Shown here in pieces: positions 9,935-20,479 of a DNA stretch of 64,000 nucleotides. This DNA comes from Molanna angustata (taxonomy: Eukaryota > Arthropoda > Insecta > Trichoptera > Molannidae), in assembly GCA_963576475.1 (NCBI GenBank), contig OY754973.1, positions 8,888,052 through 8,952,051 on the forward strand. The letters are read 5' to 3'. A program made the position numbers and the translations under genes. Position 1 is the stretch's first letter; each line of letters begins with the position of its first letter. The notes beneath the pieces are model-generated. The model saw only the letters and a list, made by a program, of their open reading frames with translations, searched no databases and had not been told where the DNA came from.

Positions 9935-10135
9935 TTTACATTACTTCTCTGGTAACTAACAGGTACTATGTCAAATATTAATTTAACACGCACCCAATAA
10001 CAAGTTGCCACATTCTGGAGACTTACGATATTAATCGTCTCACAGATCCAGACTGAAAACACAATTAAAAACTGTGTTTCCACCGGGAATTTAACCCGGA
10101 CCTTTGGATCAGCAGTCAGATAGATCAGTCTTTGT
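9935..10135 (-). mobile_element. SINE-C, tRNA-related head
   Basis: Read on the minus strand, the head contains a B-box-like T-arm, GGTCCGGGTTAAATTCCCGG (about 10085-10104), preceded by GACTGCTGATCCAAA as in a tRNA anticodon side. The body holds GTGTTTTCAGTCTGGATCTG and AAGTCTCCAGAATGTGGCAA, and the tail is (AAAAT)n near 9925-9950. An A box is not evident, so the head may be partial. A headless copy is at 5695-5800. Confidence 0.65.
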
Positions 10136-10622
10136 TCACCTATGTTAATTATAGATACGAGTATGTTAAAATCACACAGTTAATATTTCTAATTTTCCTT
10201 CTTCTTCATATTGAGTTATTTGTCATATGCCCTGTTTTTTTAAGGTGGATTATCCTGGGAGAAGGTACAGCTGTCCTTGCATCTCTTCTTATATTTTTGG
10301 TGATTCCATCCAATCGACTTGGTCCCTTAATTTGTCTTCTGCAACGTCCCATTTTCATTTTTTATTCTTATTTATAGAACAACCATTTCAATTAAATTAA
10401 ATGTAAATTTCTGAGAAAATCATACAATGTGTTTATTAAAATCTATTGACTTAACTTCAGACAAAATACGTATTTTTACGTTATTTTGCCAGCTCTTTAT
10501 TTAATTCTTTTAAGGACTATAAATATACTTTATCAATACATTTTCAAAAACATAACCCCAAATGATTGTGTAGTCACTTGTTTACATTTTTATCACATCT
10601 GGCAGTATTCACTGATTCAGTG

Positions 10623-11071
10623 TAGCTGTGTGTATGGTGGGATCGGGTGGGTATTGTTCATTATGAGCTTTTACCGCAGGGCAGAATCATCGATTCGGAT
10701 CTCTACTGCCAACACCTGATTAGATTAAAGCAAGAATTTGAGAGAAAGTGGCCAGAATCGATCAATAGAAAGGGTGTAGTCTTTCATCATGATAACACTA
10801 GACCACACACAGCTTTAGCCACTCAGCAAAAATTAACACAGTTTGGCTGGGAGGTGTTAATGCATCCGCCATATAGCCCTGACCTTGCCCCTTCAGATTT
10901 CCACCTGTTTCGGTTTCTTTGGAATTCTTTCCACCTGTTAGGTCAGGCAGTGTCAGGTTAACATCAAGAGAGGACTGCCAGAAGTCCCAAAATTTCTACA
11001 GCAACAGGATCATGTCAATATCTACAAGATGGCAGAAAGTCATTGAACAAAATGGCACATATATACTATAA
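10623..11071 (+). pseudogene. mariner transposase, 3' half, inactive
   Basis: The frame reads CVWWDRVGIVHYELLPQG, then SDLYCQHLIRLKQ, GVVFHHDNTRPHT, HPPYSPDLAPSDFHLFRFL. This is the C-terminal half of a mariner-family (Tc1/mariner) transposase. The second catalytic Asp (HHDN) and third (APSD) are present, with 34 residues between them as in DD34D mariners. The first Asp and the DNA-binding N-terminus are missing; a TAG lies just upstream of CVWW. After NSFH the frame is lost and about 30 expected residues are missing; another frame then gives ISTRWQKVIEQNGTYIL and a stop at 11069-11071, matching the mariner C-terminus. The enzyme would cut and paste mariner ends. This copy cannot be functional. 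Confidence 0.92.
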
Positions 11072-11254
11072 ATTAAATGCAAATAAACTTTGGAAAAAAA
11101 ATGTCTTGAGTTTTCATATAAAATTCGAAGAAATTTTTTTTCTAATAAGAAACCATTAAAAAAATCAAATGCATGATACTGTTCACTGACATTATTACAA
11201 AATTCTTATATCAGTATTTATTACTAATACATCGATTTATTTTTATAAAATGCA

Positions 11255-11650
11255 AACTTAATTAACGAAGATGGTTTAGCCATATGGAAAGAATGAATGA
11301 AGAACAACTTAGAAAGATTTTTAGAGCTGAAAGACCATACTTTGCCATCACGTCATTTCCTTAGAGAGAACTGAACCCCAGATTCCTCTCTCTTGACACT
11401 CTCATTCACATCCGCTTCATGAATCGTCTTATACACGCTCTTGTATAATTTTTACTTCTTACCTATCCATCCTTTAATTATTATCAGCTAAAGGGATGGA
11501 ACGAAAATTAGGGGCTAGAAAACATTGACACAAACATGTGAACAATATTCTGAAAGAAGGAAGCGCTATAATAAGTGCGAGGTGATGAATGTATGCAAAG
11601 CTAAAGCGAATGATTAATTCTGCATACCTCAGGTACAGAGTTGAAGGGTC
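11255..11650 (+). pseudogene. Family E LINE fragment split by an inverted piece
   Basis: Plus-strand RWFSHMERMNEEQLRKIF-like codons (11268-11325) are followed by a minus-strand family-E 3' piece (about 11346-11460: blocks TTCTCTCTAAGGAAATGACG and TGAGTGTCAAGAGAGAGGAA in reverse). Plus-strand sequence that fits the missing middle (KGWNEN, then HVNNILKEGS) resumes at about 11495-11640. So one copy carries an inverted fragment of the same family. All frames are broken. Confidence 0.6.
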
Positions 11651-11809
11651 CCCACTGACCTATGAAAGTGCCTGTATTAGTAAATTATACATAGGCGATT
11701 AAAAAAAAGTAATATATATGTATCGTTAATGTTAGGAAAATAACTTTGTGGCGACATTATAAATTATTTATAATATACACTTAACGTAGTTTACACCACT
11801 TAACTATGA

Positions 11810-11871
11810 GTACTAACTTCTACCGGTTTCAAAAACTTTAAATGTTTTCTTCGTCAGGAAGACTTACGTAC
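11810..11871 (-). ncRNA. Hammerhead-ribozyme-like motif, left arm
   Basis: Minus-strand copy of the motif described at 12126-12187, identical in sequence. Confidence 0.42.
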
Positions 11872-12125
11872 CAAAAATTTAAAATTAGCAGATCTAGAAA
11901 TTTTAGAAATACCAATTAGAATAACCAATTAAACTTCCCAAACAACCCGATTCTAAATACATTGCCGATTAATTAATAAAATAGAAAATATTTTTATAAC
12001 TAACAAAAAATTTTTGAACCACCCAGTGTCACTTATGTTTACCGTTCCGCCCCACTACTTTCTAAAATTGACTCCTCCCACAACTTTAAACCTAACAACA
12101 GTCTATATTTTATTTTTAATTTTTA

Positions 12126-12187
12126 GTACGTAAGTCTTCCTGACGAAGAAAACATTTAAAGTTTTTGAAACCGGTAGAAGTTAGTAC
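12126..12187 (+). ncRNA. Hammerhead-ribozyme-like motif, right arm
   Basis: The order is GTAC.TAA..CTTC (stem I, 5' strand), CTGACGA (12140-12146), a stem II of A/G-rich AGAAAAC with GTTTTT around ATTTAAA, GAAA (12167-12170), CCGG, T then A (the UH site), and GAAG TTA GTAC (stem I, 3' strand, ending 12187). Every conserved hammerhead position can be placed, and stem III is a minimal self-complementary ACCGGT. Minimal stem III has been reported for Penelope-like element hammerheads, which are thought to act as dimers. Function is inferred, not shown. Confidence 0.42.
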
Positions 12188-12239
12188 TCATAGTTAAGTG
12201 GTGTAAACTACGTTAAGTGTATATTATAAATAATATATA

Positions 12240-13400
12240 TGTTTTCGACTCTTTGAATCCAGCTTTGAATTCAGTCGATGTGATGTTTCTAGTTGTAACT
12301 CGCGGCTCTGGCCAAAGTCTGAGGTAGGTATTCCTAGTTAAGAGGAAGAAGTTTGTCATAAAGAGATGTTTGTTGCCGTGTATTAGACACGTTGGGATCA
12401 TAACGGAGAAAAATCTCTGTCAGTTTTATGATTTGGTTATGAGTTACGTTCCCGTTTCATCTTATTTTGAAAACAATAAATATGTCCTCCGCGCCAGTTA
12501 TAAAAACTCTCAAGAGATCGTTTCAAAAGAAATGCCACATCGTTTCTTAAGTGCGGTTATATACGTATTATGTATTATATCGTAATTTTATCAGATTTAA
12601 TTCGTTGAGCACAGATGAGACTGTACTAGTCGACTTTATAGTTCACTCGACAGTTCCATACAATACAATCCTTAGATTAGACGTGTGTTTCAACATATAA
12701 AAAAAATAAGATGTTAATGATTTGGATGATGTTCATAATACTTATTCAATTATTGCAATTGCCAGTATTTACTATCAAAATTTGATCTAACGCAATATCC
12801 ATAAATAAGAATAGTGTGAGGCGAGTGGTTGAAGAATATATATAAATTAAAATAATAGGTCGAAAATTAAGCGACAAATAGGTACCTGTATATTGATAAA
12901 AGGATTTTCATATTCTTATAGTGTTATGGGACAGTGGTACAAAAGTATATGAATTTCAAAAAAACTCATATTTTTTATTATTATTCATACATATTACACA
13001 TAAAAATATGGTTAATGGTAAAATTTACGTTTACTGATCATAAGTAGGTATGTAATTTTTATAATGAATCCGTTATACATATTACTTTTATTTTGCCATT
13101 CACATCACTTAATATAAATCATTAATAACAGTAGGTATTTTGTGTAAAAACAATCTTTCTTAAAAAACAAATGTTTATTTATGATGAATTTTTGACGGAT
13201 TTTTGTGTCCTATCAAGCAATCGATCAGTGGACGCACTTGTATGAATTCCTATATTGAAATCCGTCAGATATGCGCTGCGTCCGATCCTCCCGCTGCGTG
13301 TTCATGTGGACGCTTTCCCTTAATTTATGATAAGCTTCCTATTAAGATTATGACATCTACATAGGCACCTACATTTTTTTTCATTCTATACAAGAAAGTC
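12240..13400. other. No gene recognised
   Basis: AT-rich; frames of 62-71 codons (12213-12401, 12370-12585) have no recognisable motif. A GC-richer patch at about 13250-13320 is unexplained. Confidence 0.5.
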
Positions 13401-13429
13401 ATGCTATAAATACGTATGTATAGATACAT

Positions 13430-14095
13430 ACTCTGTTCTTCCTCCACCACAACCCGTTCTGCTTATGGGGACTAATAACGGCCCCTTGAAAAACTCTGAA
13501 AGAACACATAAAGAACATACAAAGAGTCCGGAGAACTCTAAAACCTTGCAGAAACTGCACTTAATGTGCCAAAGAGAGCTAATCATGTGGAAACAACTGG
13601 TTCACTGCTCAGTGATAGTGAAGATAAGAGTGCACCGAATTTAAGACAGAAAGTCTTGAAAGTCCTAAAGTTGCTCTTCGTGGCTACAAGGTCCGCATGT
13701 CCAATGGGTCCAAAGAAATTCCCTCGGACATCGTCATAGAGTTCTCGTTGGAAAGTTGACATGGAGAAGTTAGTGCATTCCCATAGGATATGCTCAGAAG
13801 TCTGTTCAGGGTTATCACAAAGCTGACACGAGGACGAATTGGATAAGTGAAAAAGAAAGAGACAACTTTTGAAACTGCCGTGTCCAGTAAGGACTTACGT
13901 GGACCAATAATCGGGAACAATCCACGAAGAAGAAATTTGAGTCCTCACATCGGGAAGACATAAAAATGTCAGTATGCCCACGGAAGAAGAAGACCAGCGA
14001 CGTTGCCAAGCATCTAAAAGAGAACTCCGGGCCAAGTTCTCAATCTCTCCACGAACTGTGGGTAAATTTACAGGTGGGAGAGAAATAAGATTCAT
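13430..14095 (-). pseudogene. R1-like LINE C-terminus (diverged subfamily)
   Basis: Across minus-strand frames the region reads SSSVGILTFLCLPDVRTQ, SSSWIVPDYWST, YVLTGHGSF, a zinc knuckle CQLCDNPEQTSEHILWEC (C-x2-C-x8-H-x4-C) and GPIGHADLVATKSNFRTFKT. This is the segment that follows the RT in R1-clade non-LTR retrotransposons. Downstream on the same strand lies the conserved 3' UTR block GGCCGTTATTAGTCCCCAT, also found in the copies at 21.7, 53.3 and 61.7 kb. At least one frameshift is present. The RT domain itself is missing. Confidence 0.78.
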
Positions 14096-14104
14096 ACTCT
14101 ACTC

Positions 14105-14660
14105 AAATTATTGAAGTACCTACATGTTCTATTGGATTTTTAGTAGGGACTCGCCACAACAACTCTACCATTTAGTACATACTATCAATATTGACCACAC
14201 TTTACGGCAGCGTTTCACTATTATTTTGTCAGGTGAGTTGGCAAAATATTTGGCGCCGTAGACAGAAAATATAATTTAAAAAAAAAATATCTTACACACT
14301 CTATAAAAATAAATAGCTGGATGATGAGTTTAAGAAAAACTTAATGAGTTTTTTGATCCATTTAATATACTCGTATATAATAACTGGATTAAAAATTTTG
14401 ATAGTTTGGCCTTCATAATACAAAATTTATGTTGTCATTAGTAGAATGGTACCTAGATGAATAATAATAGTTTTATTTATATTTTAATATTTTCCACGTG
14501 TCAGTTAACAGGAGATCTTCTTTTGGAACAGACCATTCAAAATTTTGGTTATTTTACTTATTTACGATTTCTGCGTATTCCACAGCTGTTTTACTAAGAT
14601 CTGTATCCTTACATCCTGGTTCCTATCAAGCTTGAATATAATTAACTGTTATTTTATCTA
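14105..14660. other. No gene recognised
   Basis: AT-rich sequence. The 84-codon frame at 14545-14799 runs into the family-D repeat and is not a gene I can support. Confidence 0.5.
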
Positions 14661-14669
14661 TACTGTTCA

Positions 14670-14905
14670 TTCATTCATACCATCACGGCATATCCCACAA
14701 TGTGGGGTAACCAGCGAAAGGTGTGCGGGTGTGCATTGCCTTATAAAAGGGAGCACAACATATCTGTGTATACCCACACATCAGTCTCGTCTCACCTAAA
14801 AAGGCACTATATTCAGAATGGGTGGTGAACCTCATTGCTGAACTATGTGAGATGTTATTGTTGCCTATTGTATTTTCGATTACCTGGCTCTTACGGGATG
14901 TCTAT
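14670..14905 (-). repeat. Non-coding family D, copy 1
   Basis: Shares with 32640-32936 and 52610-52805 the blocks CACGGCATATCCCACAATGT, GGGGTAACCAGCG, TCGTCTCACCTAAAAAGGCA, GGGTGGTGAACCTCATTGCT and CTCTTACGGGA. Orientation is judged from the 3' end: on the minus strand it ends GTGGGATATGCCGTGATGGTATG, which is also how family-E LINE copies end. No tRNA promoter boxes were found. Confidence 0.8.
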
Positions 14906-14958
14906 ACTGTTAATGTTTTAAATATTTATCTATACTGTTAATGTTTTTAAATATTTAT
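14901..14958 (+). repeat. Two-unit tandem repeat, ~29 bp
   Basis: The unit begins TCTATACTGTTAATGTTTT and continues AAATATTTA; it occurs twice back to back with one extra T in the second unit. Confidence 0.85.
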
Positions 14959-15337
14959 TGAACATGATTTAACACTCGAATAAATCACAAAATATAATTA
15001 TAACTGGAATTTTAATTTTATTACAAAATAGTCGATAAAAAAATCTTTTTTCATTTGACATATCAAAAACTCAGGCGCCAAGAAGTCTAACGATTTTAAT
15101 TTTAAGAAAATATTAGTTTCACGTTTCTTTTTACGGCGCTGGCCGATTTACTAATGATATTAATAACAATTAAGCACTACAAATAATAACACTCAATTAT
15201 TATTATTACCATTATACACTTCCTCAAAAGAAATAGCAGATCAATGCGTAAATTGTAATTTATTTAAAAGAGCAAAATAAAATGCAACAAACGCATCATC
15301 AAGCTTTCAATTGGGAATAGTTCACCCATCCAGATAC

Positions 15338-16534
15338 TTAACATATCAAAGGATTAGGCTCTGAGGAGGTCTCTATACTACCTAACAACCCTACTGATTC
15401 CCGAATATTAACGTTTAAAAAATCTTTAACAATTCTACATGTATTCATTATTACCGTTTTTTGCATTTTTATTATTAAGTTTTTAGATAAATCTATAATT
15501 TCTAAATTACGGATTAACGATTTTGGAATAATGCCAGTGGCTGAAATAATGAACGGTAATATTATTATTTTACGAGAATGCCAAAGTCTTTTAATCTCGT
15601 TACCTAAAGAGGTGTATTTTCTAATTTTTTCATCAAAAGTTTTTATAATATTACTAGAATTTGGAATAGCCACGTCGCAAATATATGTTATTTTTTTAAT
15701 TTTATCATGTATTGTCAAATCGGGTCTGTTATGTTGAATTGACCGGTCAGTTAATATTGTTTTATCATAATAAAGCGAAATATTATTATTATCTAAAAAT
15801 GAAATCGGATCATATTCATAATATGGTTTTATGTTTATCGCGTCAATTAATTTATATTTAATAGCTAAATTTTGGTGTATTATTTTTGCTACTTGGTTAT
15901 GTCTAAATGTATATTCTGATTGCGCGAGAAAAGAACAGCCCGATATTATATGCTCGATTGTTTCCGGAAAAGCCAAACATTTCCTACAACTATCATCTAC
16001 TACATTTATGTCTTTTATTATATATTTTTGATAATTTTTAGTTTTTATTACTCTATCCTGAATCGCTATTATAAAACCTTCTAAATCCGCGTCCAAATCA
16101 CCAATACTCAACCATTTGTTTGACCAAATTTTGTCAATATAAGATTGGTTGAGAAATTTTGGATGTACAGAATGAATTATTTTATTTAGCCACGAATTTA
16201 GAAGGTCGTCATTTATATTTATAATATTGTTATTGGCATTCTCGTAATTTAAATTTAATGTTGTTAAATTTTTGTCCGCCTCACAGATAACTTTATGCAT
16301 TAAAGAACTCTCAGATTTTTTGTGAAAGAAAGATTTTAGCGATTCGATTTGATTATTATGTAACGATGTTATTTTTATTATACCCCTACCTCCTAAATTC
16401 CTAGGCAAATTGATTCGTTCGATCGCGGAATTAGGATGATGACAACGAAATTTAGTAAAACGCGTTCTAATTGTTCTTTCTAAACTATCTAAATCTGTTT
16501 TTGACCATTTAATAATTCCAAAAGAATATGTCAA
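15338..16534 (-). pseudogene. R4/Dong-like ORF: thumb, zinc knuckle and endonuclease
   Basis: 398 codons open to the natural stop. Residues 40-52 carry INLPRNLGGRGI, common downstream of the RT in this group. Residues 183-200 form a zinc knuckle CRKCLAFPETIEHIISGC (C-x2-C-x8-H-x4-C). Residues 270-290 contain RPDL...CDVAIP, the PD-(D/E)xK motif of the restriction-like endonuclease that nicks target DNA for target-primed reverse transcription in R2/R4-type elements. The same frame extends upstream through TWAIPILTYSFG until an in-frame TAA near 16570, so the apparent start is not a real one: the product is the C-terminal third of one polyprotein cut by a nonsense codon. The end matches the fragment at 26.4 kb closely. 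Confidence 0.88.
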
Positions 16535-16623
16535 TATCGGTATTGCCCAAGTATTAATAGCTTTAGTTTAGTTTTTAGCTGACAGATTGCATTTTAATAT
16601 TTTCGTTATCCTATCTTTAAATT

Positions 16624-18069
16624 TTATATAAATATCTTTTTTATTTTAGTGTGGTCTAATTTGTTAGACTGCGGATAACCTAGATATTTATAAACCTCCA
16701 ACCCTTTCAAACTATCTATTTGAAAAATTCTCTGAATATCTCCACCCATTTCTAGTATTTTACCCTTTTCAACATGTAACGTTTTACATTTATCTAAACC
16801 GAAAGACATTCTAATATCATCTGAAAATGCTTTTATTATCCTAATCATTTTTTCTAATTCTGAATCAGATTTAGCATATACTTTTATATCATCCATATAT
16901 ATTAAGTGCGAAATTTTAATATTAGACCGTGGATGACCGTTAATTTTTATTCCATACTTAGATTCATTTAACATTTTAGAAAGCGGATTAAGAGCTAAAC
17001 AAAACCAAAGTGGACTCAATGAATCTCCCTGAAAAATTCCGCGTTTAATTTTAATTCCTGGAATAGATATTTTATTAGAATTTAAATTTATTTTTAAATC
17101 TGTATTCCAGTCTAACATAATACATTTTAAAAAGTTTATTAAAATTGGGCTAATTTTGTATATTTCTAATATTTTTATAAGCCACGAGTGCGGTACACTA
17201 TCAAAAGCTTTTTTATAATCAATATATCCTACATGTAAATTACGATTTCTAGTTTGTATTTGTTTAAGAATTACTGAATCAATTATTAGTTGTTCTTTAC
17301 ATCCTAAATATTTTCTACGACATCCTTTTTGTTCTTCCGATGAAATATTTTTTTCATCCACGTGTTTATAAATTAAATCCGTCATACAGGAAGTTAAAAT
17401 TTTATAAATCGTAGGTAAACATGTTATCGGTCTAAATTGAGAAGGATTATTAATATTTTCATTTTTAGGTATTAAATATGTTATTCCTTTAATAAGAAAA
17501 TTTGGAATATTTTGAGGATGTCGTATTAATTTTGATAAATTTTTAGCCAAAAGTGGATGTAAAGAAGTGAAACGTTTATACCAAAAATTATTTATTCCGT
17601 CGCAACCCGTGGCTTTCCAGTTATGAGATTTTTTAATATTTTTTGTTAATAAATCTAAAGTTATTTCAGAGAAATTCATTTCCTCCACATCAGCAAAATT
17701 CAGCTCTTCATCTTTTATCCACGGGCCCAAATTGTTATGTTTTATATCGTTACTCCAAATTTTGGACCAAAAATCGCGAATATCTGATTCAGAGGTTAAT
17801 GTTATATTATTATTAGTACTATTTTGACTATCTAATTTGGAATAAAATAATTTTTCATTTTTTTTAAATAATTTATTATTATTATTTTTATTATATATAT
17901 AATTATATCTTTTAAGTCTACTAGATTTGACTGCTAATTTTTGCTTTAAAAGATCTAATAAATCATTTATTACATGTATGTTATTTGAGCTAAGTACATT
18001 ATTATACCCAAAATTTAACCCAATTTTGTCTACATGTCTTAATACATATATTTCTACTTCTATTCCCAT
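16624..18069 (-). pseudogene. R4/Dong-like ORF: reverse transcriptase domain
   Basis: 481 codons open. RT motifs in order: NWKATGCDGI (150-159), FRPITCLPT (212-220), motif A DYKKAFDSV (284-292), motif B RGIFQGDSLSPL (343-354), motif C YMDD (391-394), FGLDKCK (423-429), and YKYLGYP (460-466). All catalytic Asp residues are present. It would copy element RNA into DNA at the nicked target. The frame differs from the segments on either side: a frameshift near the A-run at 16635-16650 joins it to the next part (IKFKDRITKIL in the other frame), and another lies near 18060-18150. The open frame with intact catalytic residues suggests loss of function is not ancient. Confidence 0.92.
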
Positions 18070-18140
18070 TTTTGAATTCTATAACCCTAGCAATACTACT
18101 TCTCAATAACGTTACACCCCTTTCTAATCTAATTTGCCAA

Positions 18141-18896
18141 TCAGGTTTTTTTATATCTATGACTATTTTCATTATTTAAATTTATTTTAATGCCTAGAGC
18201 TTCATAAACCGTTATTGCGCTAGCATATATTAATGTGTGTAAATCTAAAAAATTAATATTGTCATGTATTATTTTTGGTAAAATTATATCATTTATGTCG
18301 GATATTAATTTCGATAATTTTTTAGACGTATTTAATTTAAATAATTTTGGTCTATTTATAGGATCTACATCTATATATCTATTTATATTATTAAATAATG
18401 AATTTGCTAGCGCTATAATATTTTCGTCAACGAAATAAATGTTTGATACATTTAATTCCCTAATATTTAGAAATATATTTTGATTGGATAATTCTAATGA
18501 TATATTTAAATTTTCTTCTAATATAACATTATCCGCAGTAATATTTTGTAAACTATTATCATCTAAATTATTTTCATTAATATTTTGAAAATCTAAATTT
18601 TCACGTTGCAATCTGTCACCTACTTCTAATTTTATTTGATTTAATGTTGTTTGAGGAATTAAATTATTTTTAAAAATCGATCTTTTTTGATCGGCTACTC
18701 TTTGTTCAGTAACTGTCACTCCCGGAAAATTTTGACAGAAAAGTGAATGTAATTTTTTCCTATACAATAACATATCTGTCTCTAATTTAGTTACGTAGAA
18801 ATATGAATTTATTATAAAAATAGTCCATTTTAACCGCTGCCTAGGAATTCCTGCCTTGGTTAATCTAGGTTTAAAGCTATCTAGAATATTGTTCAT
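18141..18896 (-). pseudogene. R4/Dong-like ORF: N-terminal region
   Basis: 251 codons starting MNNILDSFKPRLTKAGI, with GVTVTEQRVADQKRSIFKNN at about residues 59-78. I associate the TEQRVADQ pattern with N-terminal parts of insect retrotransposon polyproteins, but I cannot name a domain with a known activity. The frame ends HRYKKT at a run of A residues (18144-18150). Shifting frame there continues into KPDWQIRLERG and RSSIARVIEF, which is typical of the region leading to the RT, so a frameshift has split the polyprotein. The ATG at 18896 lies about 20 bp from the TAA-repeat edge and is a plausible true start. Confidence 0.75.
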
Positions 18897-18930
18897 CTTT
18901 AAACCGATGACAAATTATTATTATTATTAT

Positions 18931-19615
18931 CGTCTCCGATGGTTGTAAAATTAGATAATAATATCAATCTACAAAACAATAGGAGACGAATTGAATTTTT
19001 ATGTTGGCAAATATAACTATCTACAATCCAGTAACCTAAATGAATGAATTCCTATTTTCATACTATTACCTAATTTTCATATACCTACAAAGTTTAATTA
19101 TTATAGTTATTATTAAATAATTAAATATTAATTAGATTATATTAAATTTATAGTTTTATAATTATCTATTTTAATTTACGTATCTAATATGACATGTATC
19201 TAATAATATATTTTCCTATAATCTAAGATTTTCCTATAAAACAAATAATTATTTACTTGGTTACTGGAGACCTATCAAAATGAAATTTTAAATACGTTTA
19301 TTTTCAATTTATACGTAAAAATCCACTGGCACTTTTTATTTATCGCGTTAAATGAAGACTATTTATTATTTTTTTACAGTTTTAGACTAATTTTATTATT
19401 TATTTACAATAAAAAATTAAAAAGCAATAGGACCGATATAATATACGAGTGGTAGCTAAGGCCAACGTTGCCGGTTTTTAAATAGTTTTAAAAATAGTTT
19501 TTACAAAATTATACCCTTTTAGACTAAGAAAAAATATAATTATGTAACTAATGAAGTTTTTTCTATTTTTTAATCATTGTTATGAAATTTTAAGTTTTTT
19601 ATTTTAAAAAAATGC
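18931..19615. other. No gene recognised
   Basis: Very AT-rich. TCGTCTCC (18928) and GGAGACGA (18981) form an inverted pair ~45 bp apart, close to the element's 5' edge. Nothing else is supported. Confidence 0.5.
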
Positions 19616-19621
19616 AAACCA

Positions 19622-19806
19622 TGGGGGCAAGTCTGGCCCACTGACGAAATCAAAACCATTCATGTTTATCCGTATCATGGATATAATTATCTTATGGAAT
19701 TTCGTAATATCTTTAGATGTTATGGAACTTCATAAGATAATTATATCCATGATATGGGTAAACATGGATGGTTTTGATTTCGCCAGTTGATCAGACTTAC
19801 CTCCCA
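19622..19806. mobile_element. MITE M1, copy 2
   Basis: Inverted arms with GGGGGCAAGTCTGGC / TCAGACTTACCTCCC, GACGAAATCAAAACCATTCA / GATGGTTTTGATTTCGCCA, and CATGGATATAATTATCTTATG / CATAAGATAATTATATCCATG. Same family as 9094-9275 with a differing centre. Non-coding. Confidence 0.87.
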
Positions 19807-19809
19807 TAC

Positions 19810-20475
19810 TCAAGTAACAATTGTTATTATAATTATGCAATTGTTTATATAATTTTTCGTTGTTTTCTTATATTAAATAAAGTTCAAATATCACTCATGG
19901 TATAAAAGGACGTTTTGAACGGCATTTTGATGACTAAACAAAAAATAATTTGAGCAAAAAAGAGGTCATTACATGTATGAAATTTATCGGTTTTGGGTGC
20001 CCAAGATAAATTTCAATAAAGGAGTGAGATACGCGTCTCGCGATGTCAGTACCTGTTGCCAAAACCACAACTCCTGTCGTTATTTGGCGTTATTTTACAT
20101 AAATACTTTGCTCCCGGCATTAGATCTTGGCGTAGGTGATACGAATTAACAAGGGCTTGCTCTGTTTTTCCAGGAAAATCTAATTTAATCGCAATAAATG
20201 CATCAATAACTACAGTTTGTAATAAAGTCTTCCACGGCTTAGCTGAAAAAAAAACTATGATTCATTGCCGTGACAATTTCAAGAAGCATACGGAATTTTA
20301 AGATTCGGACAAAGATCACGATATGTGCATTTAGTACATTAATAAAATGTTTTAAAAATTATAAAGGTTAGGCTAGGTGGTGCTTTACTGGTTTGACATT
20401 TGCATGCAATACATGGACATTGCAGAAAAAGCACATGTGGAAGAAGTGCTAACTGCTGTAATACAGAAAAAGGAA
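19810..20475. other. No gene recognised
   Basis: Less AT-rich than its surroundings between about 20020 and 20330, but all frames carry stops and I recognise no motif. Confidence 0.45.
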
Positions 20476-20479
20476 TAAA

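Larger units (their letters stand above)
11764..12233. mobile_element. Fold-back element with identical 108-bp arms, Penelope-like end
   Basis: The left arm (11764-11871) and right arm (12126-12233) are reverse complements with no difference that I could find. The 254-bp interior is AT-rich without coding sequence; it ends TATTTTTAATTTTTAG directly before the right arm. Each arm has a CTGACGA...GAAA block (see the ncRNA entries), an ATAGTTAAGTGGTGTAAAC block and an outer AAGTGTATATTATAAAT. The layout resembles that of the 1.7-kb palindrome arms. Inverted terminal repeats with hammerhead-like motifs are features of Penelope-like retroelements; no GIY-YIG or RT coding sequence is present, so any such element is internally deleted. 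Confidence 0.8.
15131..18930 (-). mobile_element. R4/Dong-like non-LTR retrotransposon, nearly full length, inactive
   Basis: About 3.8 kb on the minus strand: N-terminal ORF region, reverse transcriptase, zinc knuckle, restriction-like endonuclease and 3' UTR. The 3' end is set near 15131 by comparison with the second copy at 26363-26768: both run to CGGCCA(G/A)CGCCGTA and then diverge. On the element strand the 5' side begins next to a (TAA)n run (plus strand 18914-18928), which recalls the TAA-repeat target of Dong elements; that link is an inference, and the exact 5' end is unsure. The single ORF is broken at several sites, so it cannot move itself. Confidence 0.85.

Noticed and set aside
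10132..10377. Membrane protein gene (81 codons)
   Set aside because: Hydrophobic frame in AT-rich DNA with no family motif and no supporting signals.
15531..16031. Plus-strand frames opposite the R4/Dong-like element
   Set aside because: They are antisense shadows of the minus-strand polyprotein.
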